This document shows positions 41,955 through 51,213 of a stretch of 64,000 bases of DNA, piece after piece. Position 1 is the first letter of the stretch. Each line of letters starts with the position of its first letter. The DNA is taken from the NCBI RefSeq assembly GCF_024722015.1, contig NZ_JANQBD010000023.1, positions 1 to 64,000 of the forward strand, written 5' to 3'. A program made the translations under genes and the position numbers. Origin of the DNA: Paenibacillus radicis (ex Xue et al. 2023). Lineage in GTDB: Bacteria > Bacillota > Bacilli > Paenibacillales > NBRC-103111. The notes under the pieces were generated by a model. The model was given only the letters and a program-made list of their open reading frames with translations. It was not told the origin of the DNA and did not search any database.

Positions 41955-43253
41955 CTATGGATACAACCTATATAGCAGCCTTGGAAAAGGTATCGTCTCC
42001 CGTACATGATCCAAGCCGCAAATCCAGGCTACTGTACGTTCCAAGCCCAGCCCGAAGCCGGAATGAGGTACAGAGCCGTATTTGCGCAAATCCAGATACC
42101 ATTGATAAGCTTCTTTGGACAGCTCATGCTCCGTAAAGCGTTCCTCCATCAGCTCCGGATCATCGATCCGCTGGCTGCCTCCGATAATTTCTCCGTAGCC
42201 TTCCGGCGCGATCATATCGGCACATAACACCACTTCAGGACGGTTTGGATCCGGCTTCATATAGAATGCTTTAATTTCCGTCGGCCAATGAGTGATAAAT
42301 ACCGGCCTGTCATAGTTTGCTGCAATAGCGGTTTCATGAGGAGCCCCAAAGTCCTCTCCCCACTCGAATTCATGGCCGTTCGCCTTCAAGAAATCAACCG
42401 CTTCATCATAGGTAATGCGCGGAAAAGGGGCTGTGATTTTCGCAAGCTTCGTTACATCTCGTTCGAGTACCTCGAGCTCCTTCGCGCAATGCTTCAGCAC
42501 CGATTCAATAATATAGGAGACGAACTGTTCCTGCACCTCTAGATTTTCCTCATGCCCCACAAAAGCCATCTCAGGCTCAATCATCCAGAATTCGATGAGG
42601 TGACGACGCGTTTTGGATTTTTCAGCGCGAAACGTCGGGCCGAATGAATAAACACGGCCAAGCGCCATCGCTGCGGCTTCCATATAGAGCTGTCCACTTT
42701 GAGTCAAATATGCATCCTCATCGAAATATTTGGTGTGGAACAAATTCGTTGTTCCCTCACATGAGGATGGCGTCAAAATCGGCGGATCCACCAGTTGGAA
42801 GCCTCGTTCGTCAAAAAACTGCTGAATGGCACGAATAATTTGCGCACGTACAACAAGAATCGCCCGCTGCCGGGGGGTACGGATCCACAGATGACGGTAA
42901 TCCATCAAATAGTCGACTCCGTGCTCCTTGGGTGTAATCGGATAATCGCTCGTAATTTGGATGATCTCGACTCCAGTAACATTCAGCTCAAAGCCGCCTT
43001 TACTTCTCGTGTCTTCACGCACTGTTCCGGTCACGTACAAGGAGCTTTCTTGAGTCAGCTTTGCCGCAGCCTCCCATACTTCTGGCGCTACTTCACTCTT
43101 CACAACTACACCCTGGATGTAACCGGAGCCATCACGCAGCTGTAAAAACTGAATTTTACCGCTTGAACGCTTGTTGTGCAGCCAGCAGCCTATCGTGACG
43201 GTATCATTTATATGCTTATCAACATCACGGATCATGGATAATTTTCGACTCAT
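41955..43253 (-). CDS. asnS: Asparagine-tRNA ligase
   Basis: The 432-aa product is a class IIb aminoacyl-tRNA synthetase: an OB-fold anticodon-binding domain (residues 15-110, with [20 protein letters not shown]), then motif 2 ([21 protein letters not shown]) and motif 3 ([15 protein letters not shown]). The length and the absence of an AspS insertion point to AsnRS rather than AspRS. ATG at 43253 is preceded by AGAGGATG. dnaD follows closely. Confidence 0.93.
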   Translation of the reverse strand: MSRKLSMIRDVDKHINDTVTIGCWLHNKRSSGKIQFLQLRDGSGYIQGVVVKSEVAPEVWEAAAKLTQESSLYVTGTVREDTRSKGGFELNVTGVEIIQITSDYPITPKEHGVDYLMDYRHLWIRTPRQRAILVVRAQIIRAIQQFFDERGFQLVDPPILTPSSCEGTTNLFHTKYFDEDAYLTQSGQLYMEAAAMALGRVYSFGPTFRAEKSKTRRHLIEFWMIEPEMAFVGHEENLEVQEQFVSYIIESVLKHCAKELEVLERDVTKLAKITAPFPRITYDEAVDFLKANGHEFEWGEDFGAPHETAIAANYDRPVFITHWPTEIKAFYMKPDPNRPEVVLCADMIAPEGYGEIIGGSQRIDDPELMEERFTEHELSKEAYQWYLDLRKYGSVPHSGFGLGLERTVAWICGLDHVRETIPFPRLLYRLYP

Positions 43254-43319
43254 GTGGACCAATCATCCTCTCTAATTCTATTTCCAACATTTTGTATGCC
43301 TCTCGAGACCCTTCATTTA

Positions 43320-44537
43320 TTATACTACATCTTCCTTGCGGTCTAAAATCAGCCGATGCGTGTCGCGGGCGATCACCAACTCTTCGTTGGTCGGAATTAC
43401 CATCACCTGTATACGTGAATCTCCCGTGGAGATGATGCGTTCCTCATCAGATCTCTGAACATTAGCTTCTTCATCCAGCTTTAAACCAAGGAAGGTCAAA
43501 TTGCGGCATACGGCTTCCCGCAGCTCCGCCGAGTTTTCCCCGACTCCCGCTGTGAAGACCAATATATCCAAGCCATTCATTGCAGCTGCATAGGCGCCAA
43601 TATATTTACGCAGCCGGTATTCATACATTTCAAATGCAAGCGTAGCATTCCGGTCACCAGCTTCCATCGCCCTTACAATTTCCCTCATGTCGCCGCTTAT
43701 GCCTGATATCGCCATTAAGCCGCTATGCTTATTAAGCATCAAATTAACCTCATTGAGAGTAAGCTCTTCCTTACCCATAGCAAACGGTACAATAGCTGGA
43801 TCAATATCCCCGCTGCGAGTTCCCATCATGAGCCCTTCAAGAGGTGTCATACCCATACTGGTATCTACGGAGCAGCCGTTCAATATAGCTGCACAGCTTG
43901 CCCCATTGCCGATATGGCAGGTCACAAGCTTCAGCTTATTTAATGGCTTTTGGATTAAAGCTGCCGCTCTCTCGCTGACATAAGCATGAGAAGTGCCATG
44001 AAAGCCATATCTGCGAATTTGATGCTTCTTATACAGCACCATTGGAATCGGATATAAGTAAGATTGCGGCGGCATAGTTTGATGGAAAGCTGTGTCAAAC
44101 ACAACGACCTGCGTTACATCTGGCATATTATTCTCAACCGCTTGAATTCCTAGCAAATGCGCTGGATTATGAAGCGGCGCCAGATCGAATAATCGTTTGA
44201 TCTCCCGTTTCACTTCCTCATTAACGATTACCGAGCTTGAGAATGATTCACCGCCATGTACAACCCGATGCCCCACGGCATCAATTTCTCCCATCGATGA
44301 CAGTACTCCATGGTCTTTATGCATAAGCATGCCGAGAACCTTTTGGATAGCTGTCGTATGCTCCAGAACCTCCGCTACTTCCCTGATTCCTTGCCCATCT
44401 GCAGGATCATAGCTAATAATTGCAGAATCCATACCGATCCGTTCTACTTTCCCTTTAGCCAGAACCTCTTCATTATCCATATTGTACAGTTGAAATTTTA
44501 ATGACGAGCTTCCTGCATTGATAACTAAAATATTCAC
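43320..44537 (-). CDS. ackA: Acetate kinase
   Basis: The 405-aa product has the ASKHA-fold phosphate and nucleotide motifs: NAGSSSLKFQL at the start, GHRVVHGGE, DTAFHQTMP, GFHGTSHAYV, HIGNGAS, and TAGVGENS toward the end. It transfers phosphate between acetyl phosphate and ADP, making ATP in overflow metabolism. Its ATG overlaps the stop of the gene upstream by four bases, so the two are coupled. Confidence 0.95.
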   Translation of the reverse strand: MNILVINAGSSSLKFQLYNMDNEEVLAKGKVERIGMDSAIISYDPADGQGIREVAEVLEHTTAIQKVLGMLMHKDHGVLSSMGEIDAVGHRVVHGGESFSSSVIVNEEVKREIKRLFDLAPLHNPAHLLGIQAVENNMPDVTQVVVFDTAFHQTMPPQSYLYPIPMVLYKKHQIRRYGFHGTSHAYVSERAAALIQKPLNKLKLVTCHIGNGASCAAILNGCSVDTSMGMTPLEGLMMGTRSGDIDPAIVPFAMGKEELTLNEVNLMLNKHSGLMAISGISGDMREIVRAMEAGDRNATLAFEMYEYRLRKYIGAYAAAMNGLDILVFTAGVGENSAELREAVCRNLTFLGLKLDEEANVQRSDEERIISTGDSRIQVMVIPTNEELVIARDTHRLILDRKEDVV

Positions 44538-45406
44538 AAGCGGTCGCCCTCCCTGTCGTAGCTGAAAAATCCTTGTCCCGTTTTTGTACCCAGCTGTCCA
44601 GCACGCACCATTTGCTTGAGCAATACAGACGGTCTGTATTTTACGTCCCCAAACTCCCGGAACATCCGTTCCATGGCATCCAGGACGGAATCCAACCCGA
44701 AGCGATCCGCCATCTCCAATGGGCCGTAATGAAAATCATAGCCAAGCCTCATCGCTGAATCAATATCCTCAGCAGTTGCCACCCGCTCCGATAAAGTATG
44801 CATAGCCTCATTAATAAGCACGCAAATCAGTCTGGTAGTTACGAATCCTGGTGATTCATATACTTGAATGCCGCGCTTTTGAATCGTATTTTCAACAAAT
44901 TCCTTCGTAAGCGAAAATGTCTGCTCGGAGGTTTTCAACCCGCGAATGATTTCTACCAAATGAACCTTGGATACGGGATGCAGAAAATGAACCCCGATTA
45001 CTCGTTCCGGCTGTGTCGTAACAGCCGCAATCTCGGTCAAGCTAAGCGTGGACGTGTTGCTGGCAAGAATGACCTGCGTAGGACATATTGCATCCAATTG
45101 CTGAAAGAGCATTTTTTTCTGGTCTAAATCCTCGCTGATAGTCTCAATAACCATCTCGCAATCAGCCAATTTCTGCATATCTGTCTCTTTATGTATTCTG
45201 GACATAATCAGCTTCTTCTCCGAAGTAGTAATCGCCCACTTCTCCAGCCGCTTATCAAGGCTCATTTGGATATATTCGAAAGCCTGCTCTAACTTCAACG
45301 GAGTTCTCTCCATGAGAAAAACTTCCAAACCTTGCTCCGCCAACATCTCAGCTATTCCCTGGCCCATTGTTCCGGCTCCGATAACGCCAATTTTATTAAA
45401 TTGCAT
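44534..45406 (-). CDS. 3-hydroxyacyl-CoA (3-hydroxybutyryl-CoA) dehydrogenase family protein
   Basis: The 290-aa product has the N-terminal Rossmann motif GVIGAGTMGQGIAE, the catalytic-region HFLHPVSKVHLVEIIRG with the active-site His, and the dimer domain with GFVTTRLICVLINEAM and RLGYDFHYGPLEMADRFGLD. These enzymes oxidise 3-hydroxybutyryl-CoA with NAD(P); MmgB is the Bacillus homologue. It is coupled to ackA (overlap of four bases), which fits a butyrate or fatty-acid to acetyl-phosphate role, though specificity is unproven. Confidence 0.88.
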   Translation of the reverse strand: MQFNKIGVIGAGTMGQGIAEMLAEQGLEVFLMERTPLKLEQAFEYIQMSLDKRLEKWAITTSEKKLIMSRIHKETDMQKLADCEMVIETISEDLDQKKMLFQQLDAICPTQVILASNTSTLSLTEIAAVTTQPERVIGVHFLHPVSKVHLVEIIRGLKTSEQTFSLTKEFVENTIQKRGIQVYESPGFVTTRLICVLINEAMHTLSERVATAEDIDSAMRLGYDFHYGPLEMADRFGLDSVLDAMERMFREFGDVKYRPSVLLKQMVRAGQLGTKTGQGFFSYDREGDRL

Positions 45407-45541
45407 AGCTTAATCTCCCCCTGCCAAACAACAATAACTACGGCTCATTCCTTCATTCAAGCTGGAACTACCGTAACCATCTTATTATACAACAACCTTG
45501 TATTGAAATGAAAAACCTCACACTGTTTAAATTAAAAAAGA

Positions 45542-45580
45542 AAGGTAAGCCAGAGCAGCTGTACCGCCCTGACTTACCTT
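45542..45580 (-). terminator. Terminator of the oxidoreductase gene
   Basis: AAGGTAAG and CTTACCTT outer arms with further pairing; read leftward they are followed by TCTTTTTT. Confidence 0.7.
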
Positions 45581-45611
45581 GTTCATACCTTATTGTACTT
45601 ATCTTGCATTC

Positions 45612-46634
45612 TTACTTGATAAGTACGTTCTGTTTAGTAGCTTGCGATTCGAATGCCGCCAAAATAACGTTCAACGATTTCAAGCCCTCTTCACCGGAAA
45701 TGCTTGGAGGCGTATTCGTCACAATGCTGTTGATAAATGCATCAATAACACCGCTTGCCGTTTGCTTATCGTTGGTTGCCATTGCACCGACCCGATGCTT
45801 CTCAACGGAGCCGTCACGAAGTTCTACGATCACTTGATCCTCGGGATGAGTTCCGATATGCATAGCACCGTTCTCGCACCATAACACAGTGCTGTTGTCT
45901 TGACCTTTATAGTAAGTCCAGCTGGCTACCAGTGTACCGATTGTTCCACTTTTCATACGAAGCAAGCAGGTCGAGTTGTCATCACATTCGGTTCCATCTT
46001 TATGAATCGTTCCGACAAATGCGGCAACCTCGGTCACCTCATCTTCCAGCAGCCAACGGATCAAATCGGACTTATGTACGCCAAGGTCTCCCATTGCCCC
46101 CATAATCGCTTCTTCCTTGCGGAAGAACCAGCTATTGCGTCCATCAATACTCCAGCCTTCCGGGCCCGGATGTCCGAACGATGTACGGAATGTCAATACT
46201 TTACCCAGCTTACCCGTTTGCAAAATTTCTTTCGCTTTTACATGAGGGGGCATCAAACGCTGGTTGTGGCCGACCATCAGGAATACGCCATTTTTCTTAG
46301 CGGCCTCAATCATTGCCAAACTTTCCTCGTAAGTTGTTGCCATCGGCTTCTCTACCAAAACATGCGCACCTGCGTTGGCAACGGCGATCGAAACCGGAGC
46401 ATGGAGTACATTCGGCAGATTGACGCTTACTGCATCCGGCTTCTCTGCTTGCAGCATTTCTTCATAATTCATATAAGCTTTTGCGCCGTATTGATTGGCA
46501 TAATGTTCAGCACGTTCCGTTACGATATCGCAAAAAGCTACCAGTTCAACGTTTGGATTAGCTGCATACTCAGGAATATGACGATGCTTGGAAATCGAAC
46601 CGCAACCTATTACAGCAACTCTGACTTTACCCAT
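45612..46634 (-). CDS. Gfo/Idh/MocA-family oxidoreductase
   Basis: The 340-aa product has the Rossmann start VAVIGCGSISKHRHIPEYA, the EKPMAT motif at about residue 96 (Lys for catalysis) and the typical GDLGVHKSDLIRWL with the His and Asp that close the active site. The family oxidises sugars or inositols with NAD(P). The adjacent sugar isomerase-like gene and divergent AraC regulator suggest a sugar or polyol pathway; the substrate cannot be told. It follows the isomerase by 28 bases. Confidence 0.9.
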   Translation of the reverse strand: MGKVRVAVIGCGSISKHRHIPEYAANPNVELVAFCDIVTERAEHYANQYGAKAYMNYEEMLQAEKPDAVSVNLPNVLHAPVSIAVANAGAHVLVEKPMATTYEESLAMIEAAKKNGVFLMVGHNQRLMPPHVKAKEILQTGKLGKVLTFRTSFGHPGPEGWSIDGRNSWFFRKEEAIMGAMGDLGVHKSDLIRWLLEDEVTEVAAFVGTIHKDGTECDDNSTCLLRMKSGTIGTLVASWTYYKGQDNSTVLWCENGAMHIGTHPEDQVIVELRDGSVEKHRVGAMATNDKQTASGVIDAFINSIVTNTPPSISGEEGLKSLNVILAAFESQATKQNVLIK

Positions 46635-46662
46635 GATTAATATGCACCCCTGTTATAATTGT

Positions 46663-47436
46663 TTATAATTTAGACATATAATTTTCTTTCACCCAGTTCA
46701 AGCTCGTAGCAACGCTTTGTAACGGAGGATTTGCACAGCGGTCCTGCTCAACAATCAGCCATTCAACCCCGGCATCGGACGACGCCTGAATCACATTGGG
46801 CAAATCAACCTCGCCAAGTCCCAGCTCGACTGTATCCATTTGATTTTCTGCGCCGCGGTTAAAATCCTTCAAGTGCAGCAGCGGTAATCTTCCCGCATAC
46901 GTGTTAATATAGGCAAGCGGATCTTGACCCGCATATTTGACCCAGCAAACATCCATCTCAACTTTAACAATATCTGCAGAGGTGGTTGAGTACAAAGCGT
47001 CGAACACAAACTCATCATCAATGCTTTCTTCAAACTCAAATGCATGGTTATGATAACCGAACTGTAATCCCGCTTCTTTAATTTGATGGCCAGCATGCTC
47101 AAAAAAAGCAAACAGAGCTTTCCAAGCCTCAGCATCCTTGCGGTCTTCCAATGCAATATGAGGACAAATGAAATACGGAGCGCCGATTGTTTTCAAGTAA
47201 GCGATTTCTTTTTCAAGGTTTTCACGCATATTTTTAAGACTTACATGAGCCCCAATTGCTTTTAAGTTAAGTTCTTTAAGTAAATCTCTAAGTTCTTCTG
47301 CTTCCAAGCCACCGTATCCAGCAAATTCCACACCTTCGTATCCAAGCTCGGCTACCTTGCGCAGCGTACCACGGAAATCCTGAGCCATGTCATCACGCAA
47401 TGTGTATAGCTGTAAGCCAACTCCCATTCTTCTCAT
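46663..47436 (-). CDS. Sugar phosphate isomerase/epimerase (AP endonuclease 2 fold)
   Basis: The product (257 aa from the chosen start) has the TIM-barrel signature parts of the xylose-isomerase-like family: GYEGVEFAGYGGL early, YHNHAFEFE at about residues 130-138, VEMDVCWVKYAGQDP and LHLKDF. These include the Glu/His metal ligands. AAGGAG precedes ATG at 47436. It forms a pair with the downstream oxidoreductase, a common combination in inositol or sugar breakdown. Confidence 0.88.
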   Translation of the reverse strand: MRRMGVGLQLYTLRDDMAQDFRGTLRKVAELGYEGVEFAGYGGLEAEELRDLLKELNLKAIGAHVSLKNMRENLEKEIAYLKTIGAPYFICPHIALEDRKDAEAWKALFAFFEHAGHQIKEAGLQFGYHNHAFEFEESIDDEFVFDALYSTTSADIVKVEMDVCWVKYAGQDPLAYINTYAGRLPLLHLKDFNRGAENQMDTVELGLGEVDLPNVIQASSDAGVEWLIVEQDRCANPPLQSVATSLNWVKENYMSKL

Positions 47437-47562
47437 GCAAACGCACACTCCTTAAAAGTTTTTGGATTTGATACCATTGTACCTACAAATGCCCTATAAT
47501 GACTATGAACGATGTGCTTCCAACATGAACTATTTGGCTACAAAGTAGACGAGGTGTTTATT

Positions 47563-48390
47563 ATGATCTCCCAGATCCTAACCTGCGGATATTCTTATCA
47601 CTCACAAAAGTTTCATAACAGCCATAGCGATGGCGTTCCCTGCTATTTATTCCGACTTCAGACAGAAGGCTGCAGCTATGCCTTGGTAGGAGGCAGTATG
47701 ACCCTTATCGAAACAGGTGACCTGCTCCTTTTTAAACCTGGCGATAAATACGACCTGCGTGTAGAAGAACATACTAATTCCATGCAGCAAACCCTTGTTT
47801 CCAGCGGAGATTATTATATTTTATGCAAGGGTGAATGGATTGACGAATGGTGGAGCAGCTCCAGAAAGCCACAGAAGGTCCGCATAGCTGTCAATGAACC
47901 GCTGCTCACTCTATGGCGGCAAATTATTTTGGAGAAACGCCGCTTCGAGGATGAAAACAAACAATTATCCGAATATTTGCTGCGAGCCTTATGCCTTCAC
48001 ATTGAGCGGGCAGTAGCCGATCATATATCATTCCGTGGCAGCTCTTTCCTAGCAACCCGGATGAAAAGCTTCATAGAGGAGCATGCGGTACTCCCTTTCA
48101 AAGTCGAGGATGTGGCTCAGCATGTCGGTATCAGTGTATCCCGCGCCGTCCATTTGTTTAAGGAATGCTTCGGTAAGACCATCATCCAATACGCGCAGGA
48201 AATCCGCCTCTCTTCATCTATTGAGAGAATGGTTTACACCACTATGACACTGGAGCAGATTGCTGAAACAACGGGTTTTGGCAGTTATTCTTATTTCCAC
48301 AGAGTCTTTCGAGATAAATATGGCTTATCTCCAAAAGCGTACAGAGTTAAATTTGCTGAAGGCGGAATTGATGAGCACAAGCTAATATAG
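47563..48390 (+). CDS. AraC-family transcription regulator
   Basis: The 275-aa product has a cupin-like ligand domain (GDGVPCYLFRLQTEGCSYAL... region, ending GDLLLFKPGDKYDL) and two C-terminal HTH modules (KVEDVAQHVGISVSRAVHLF, then MTLEQIAETTGFGSYSYFHR with DKYGLSPKAYR). GACGAGGTG precedes ATG at 47563. It faces the sugar isomerase/oxidoreductase pair across 126 bases, so it probably controls them in response to a sugar. Confidence 0.88.
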   Translation: MISQILTCGYSYHSQKFHNSHSDGVPCYLFRLQTEGCSYALVGGSMTLIETGDLLLFKPGDKYDLRVEEHTNSMQQTLVSSGDYYILCKGEWIDEWWSSSRKPQKVRIAVNEPLLTLWRQIILEKRRFEDENKQLSEYLLRALCLHIERAVADHISFRGSSFLATRMKSFIEEHAVLPFKVEDVAQHVGISVSRAVHLFKECFGKTIIQYAQEIRLSSSIERMVYTTMTLEQIAETTGFGSYSYFHRVFRDKYGLSPKAYRVKFAEGGIDEHKLI

Positions 48391-48497
48391 CCGTGAACTA
48401 AACAACCGGCTTTTTTGGTTATATTCAAGTTATCCATATCGAGCCGACTGCCTACCATGCTATATTGAAGGCAGCCTTCATCAATCAAAAATTTAGG

Positions 48498-48528
48498 CCA
48501 TGGAGCTGCTCCACGGTTCTTTTTTTAT
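48498..48528 (+). terminator. Terminator downstream of the AraC gene
   Basis: CCATGGAGC and GCTCCACGG arms with one base mismatch are followed by a T-rich run (TTCTTTTTTT). Confidence 0.6.
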
Positions 48529-48563
48529 TTAAGCAGTAGGCTCTGGAAAGGAATACCTTTATT

Positions 48564-49814
48564 ATGAATCCAAGTCTTCTCTCTCGAAATATTCCCCTAT
48601 TTTACTTGTATCAGTTTTTAAATTCATTTATTCTGGACCGCGGTATTTGGATGCTCTACTTGGCTGCTCGCGGCTTCACCCTAACCGAAATCGGCATTAT
48701 TGAAGCGTTATATCATGCGGTCATTTTTATATTTGAGGTACCTACAGGCTATATCGCCGACCGCTTTGGAAATCGGACCAGCTTGCTGCTCTCCCAAGTA
48801 CTTGGTCTGCTTGCATCTGGATGTCTGGTTCTCGCTTCCGATCCCCTTTATATTATTGCCGGCTTCATACTAGGAGCTTTTGTCGGCACACTTCAATCCG
48901 GCGCTACAAGTGCATTGGTGTATGAAACGCTTAAAATGCAGGGTAAAGCAGATGCATTTAAGAAGCTTATTTCAAGGCTGTCTGCTATCGTTCTTATATC
49001 GATGGGGCTCAGTGGCAGTGCTGGCGGTTTTTTATCCGACCTTCATTGGGAATGGGTTTACATAGGTAAAATGATCATCCATTTAATCTCGTTTCTTATA
49101 GTTCTTATGATCATAGAACCACTGCACATTGGGAGCAAAGAGGCGGGGAGTGATTCCTTACTCTCAGGGGTAACCAAACTATCCTTTATCAACCAATTGC
49201 GCGAAGGGGCTTCATTCATACGGGGAAGCCGCCCTTTTCTAACTATGAGCTTATTTGGCGCACTGCTCTACTCCATGTCGTGGTCCATTTCTTTTTACAG
49301 TCAAATATTGTTTCAAAAAAACGGCCTCGCCAACTCAACTATAGGAACGGTTAATGGTTTGGAAACATGGATCTCGGCAGCCATTACTGCTGTTGCTTAT
49401 CTCGGTGAACGTTGGCTCGGCAAAAAGATTTCGCTGATTCTAAGTGCTTCAGGATTTGCCTGCTGCTTGGTGCTGTTTTCCGCGAGTGAAGGCTCCGTTA
49501 TGATTATCAGCTGCTTTTTCCTGCTATCTATTTTTATCAGCTATTTGGAACCTCTATTGGAAGCCTATCTGAATGAGCTTGTCCCCTCCTCCATGCGCGC
49601 TACGATGCTTTCTGTATTTAATATGATGGTATCTGCCGGGATGATGGTTACCTTCTTGCTGCTTGGCGTACTGGGGGATCATATGGGAGTGTTTAATGCT
49701 CTTCGATCAGTTCTCATCGTGTGGATACCGCTGCTGATCATTACTATGTTATGGTGTCTCAAATATAATCTTAATAAAAGTGCAAGCCTCTCGAATTTAA
49801 GTAATACCAAATAG
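48564..49814 (+). CDS. MFS transporter
   Basis: The 416-aa product has about twelve helices and the early MFS motif A region FEVPTGYIADRFGNRTSLLL between helices 2 and 3. The substrate is unknown; the type resembles drug or metabolite exporters. AAAGGAAT precedes ATG at 48564 and the end is close to the yjdF riboswitch. It stands alone. Confidence 0.88.
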   Translation: MNPSLLSRNIPLFYLYQFLNSFILDRGIWMLYLAARGFTLTEIGIIEALYHAVIFIFEVPTGYIADRFGNRTSLLLSQVLGLLASGCLVLASDPLYIIAGFILGAFVGTLQSGATSALVYETLKMQGKADAFKKLISRLSAIVLISMGLSGSAGGFLSDLHWEWVYIGKMIIHLISFLIVLMIIEPLHIGSKEAGSDSLLSGVTKLSFINQLREGASFIRGSRPFLTMSLFGALLYSMSWSISFYSQILFQKNGLANSTIGTVNGLETWISAAITAVAYLGERWLGKKISLILSASGFACCLVLFSASEGSVMIISCFFLLSIFISYLEPLLEAYLNELVPSSMRATMLSVFNMMVSAGMMVTFLLLGVLGDHMGVFNALRSVLIVWIPLLIITMLWCLKYNLNKSASLSNLSNTK

Positions 49815-49849
49815 GATAAGTAAGGCTTCTAACCGATAACTCGTTGTTT

Positions 49850-49975
49850 TATAATAAGGTTGGAGTGTAAAATCACAGTCCGGTTGGTAGTCCGGGCGCA
49901 TAGGAGCAGCAGCTTATGTAAGTAGCCTTCCCCCCTCGGGATGTCCGTCACTCTATATTTTTATAGAGGGGGAAG
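49850..49975 (+). promoter_or_regulatory. yjdF-type riboswitch (azaaromatic-sensing)
   Basis: The leader has a GTGTAAAATCACA stretch, GTCCGGTTGGTAGTCCGGGCG, then GGAGCAGCAGCTTATGTAAG TAGCC, features of the yjdF RNA motif as I remember it. It ends in CTCTATATTTTTATAGAG, a hairpin that would cover the GAGGGGGAAG ribosome binding site of the yjdF gene. This suggests translational control. The match is from memory, not a covariance search. Confidence 0.7.
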
Positions 49976-49979
49976 CTGG

Positions 49980-50399
49980 ATGAAGCTTACCGTATATTTT
50001 GATGATCGGTTGCAATTATGGGTGGGAGTAGTAGAAGCAGAAGAAAATAACCATTTGAAAGCCTGCCGGCACTTGTTTGGTCAAGAGCCTAAAGCTGAAG
50101 AAATTATTGCTTTCATTAATTTTCAAATGCTGCCGCTGCTTCACAAAACAACACAAGCAATTGAGGTCTCGAAGACTAAGAAAAAAAGCAATACCAATCC
50201 AAAACGGCTTTTAAAGCAAGCCGCTCTAGAGCTCAAACAACGCGGTGGATCGACCTATGCACAACTGGTGATCAAACAAGAGCTGGAGCACAGGAAAGTT
50301 GAACGCAAAAAACGATCAAAGCACCTCATAGAGCAGCAAAAAGAATTAAAGTATGCCTTAAAGATTCAAAAAGCAAAGCAGAAGCATCGTGGAAAATAG
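49980..50399 (+). CDS. yjdF: YjdF-family (DUF2992) protein
   Basis: The 139-aa product matches YjdF: it starts MKLTVYFDDRLQLWVGVVEA, then HLFGQEPKAEEIIAFI, NPKRLLKQAALELK, STYAQLVIKQELE and a basic tail ending KQKHRGK. YjdF is linked with resistance to or metabolism of azaaromatic compounds and is normally under the yjdF riboswitch, which is just upstream. AGAGGGGGAAG precedes ATG at 49980. A terminator follows. Confidence 0.88.
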   Translation: MKLTVYFDDRLQLWVGVVEAEENNHLKACRHLFGQEPKAEEIIAFINFQMLPLLHKTTQAIEVSKTKKKSNTNPKRLLKQAALELKQRGGSTYAQLVIKQELEHRKVERKKRSKHLIEQQKELKYALKIQKAKQKHRGK

Positions 50400-50432
50400 T
50401 CAATTTTCATACAAGTGAATTCTTGCAATCCC

Positions 50433-50469
50433 AAAAGCAACTGGTCCCCTGCGGGGGGCGGTTGCTTTT
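50433..50469 (+). terminator. Terminator of yjdF
   Basis: AAAAGCAAC and GTTGCTTTT arms, with inner CCCC/GGGG pairing, then CTATTG. Confidence 0.8.
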
Positions 50470-50486
50470 CTATTGTACGCAAAAAA

Positions 50487-50515
50487 AGCCGTTGAGAGGG
50501 TTACCTCCCAACAGC
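50487..50515 (-). terminator. Terminator of leuD
   Basis: AGCTGTTGGGAGG and CCCTCTCAACGGCT arms; leftward a run of six or seven T follows. It faces the yjdF terminator in a convergent arrangement. Confidence 0.8.
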
Positions 50516-50534
50516 TATTTCATTATTTTAAAAC

Positions 50535-51140
50535 TTATTTGTAAGCTAGTCTTGCTTGATGAGCGGCTTCATAAGCGCCGATTTTATCATCATGCTGAAG
50601 TGTCAAACCAATGTCGTCCAAACCTTGCAGCAGGAACTGACGGCGATGCTCATCCAGATCAAACTCGATGCTAAGACCTTGATCATCGGTAATCTGATTG
50701 TTTTCCAGATCAATAGTCAGCTTGTAGCCTTCTGTTTTAGTTGTGCGTTGGAACAACTCTTCCACTTGCTCTTCGCTCAGCTTGATAGGCAGGATGCCGT
50801 TTTTGAAGCAGTTGTTGTAAAAGATATCGGCATAAGAAGGTGCAATAACAACCTTGAAGCCGTAATCTTGAATCGCCCATGGCGCATGCTCACGAGAAGA
50901 ACCGCAGCCAAAGTTCGCGCGGGAAATCAAGACGGAAGATCCTTGATAACGCGGCTGATTCAATGAAAAGTCAGGAATGACATTCCCTTGATTATCAAAA
51001 CGCCATTCAAAGAACAAGAACTGGCCAAAGCCGGTACGTTCGATCCGTTTCAAAAATTGCTTAGGAATAATCGCATCTGTATCTACGTTTACGCGGTCTA
51101 CCGGACCTACAAGGCCGGTATGCTTTTTAAAAGCTTCCAT
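50535..51140 (-). CDS. leuD: 3-isopropylmalate dehydratase small subunit
   Basis: The 201-aa product has the LeuD signature: [38 protein letters not shown] and [11 protein letters not shown]. With LeuC it turns 2-isopropylmalate into 3-isopropylmalate in leucine synthesis. It lies 73 bases after leuC on the same strand. Confidence 0.95.
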   Translation of the reverse strand: MEAFKKHTGLVGPVDRVNVDTDAIIPKQFLKRIERTGFGQFLFFEWRFDNQGNVIPDFSLNQPRYQGSSVLISRANFGCGSSREHAPWAIQDYGFKVVIAPSYADIFYNNCFKNGILPIKLSEEQVEELFQRTTKTEGYKLTIDLENNQITDDQGLSIEFDLDEHRRQFLLQGLDDIGLTLQHDDKIGAYEAAHQARLAYK

Positions 51141-51213
51141 GTCGTTCGTCTCCTCACATGAGTGACAACCAACTTCGGTCTGTCTGAAGTAACGGCTGCA
51201 CTAAAGTTAAATT

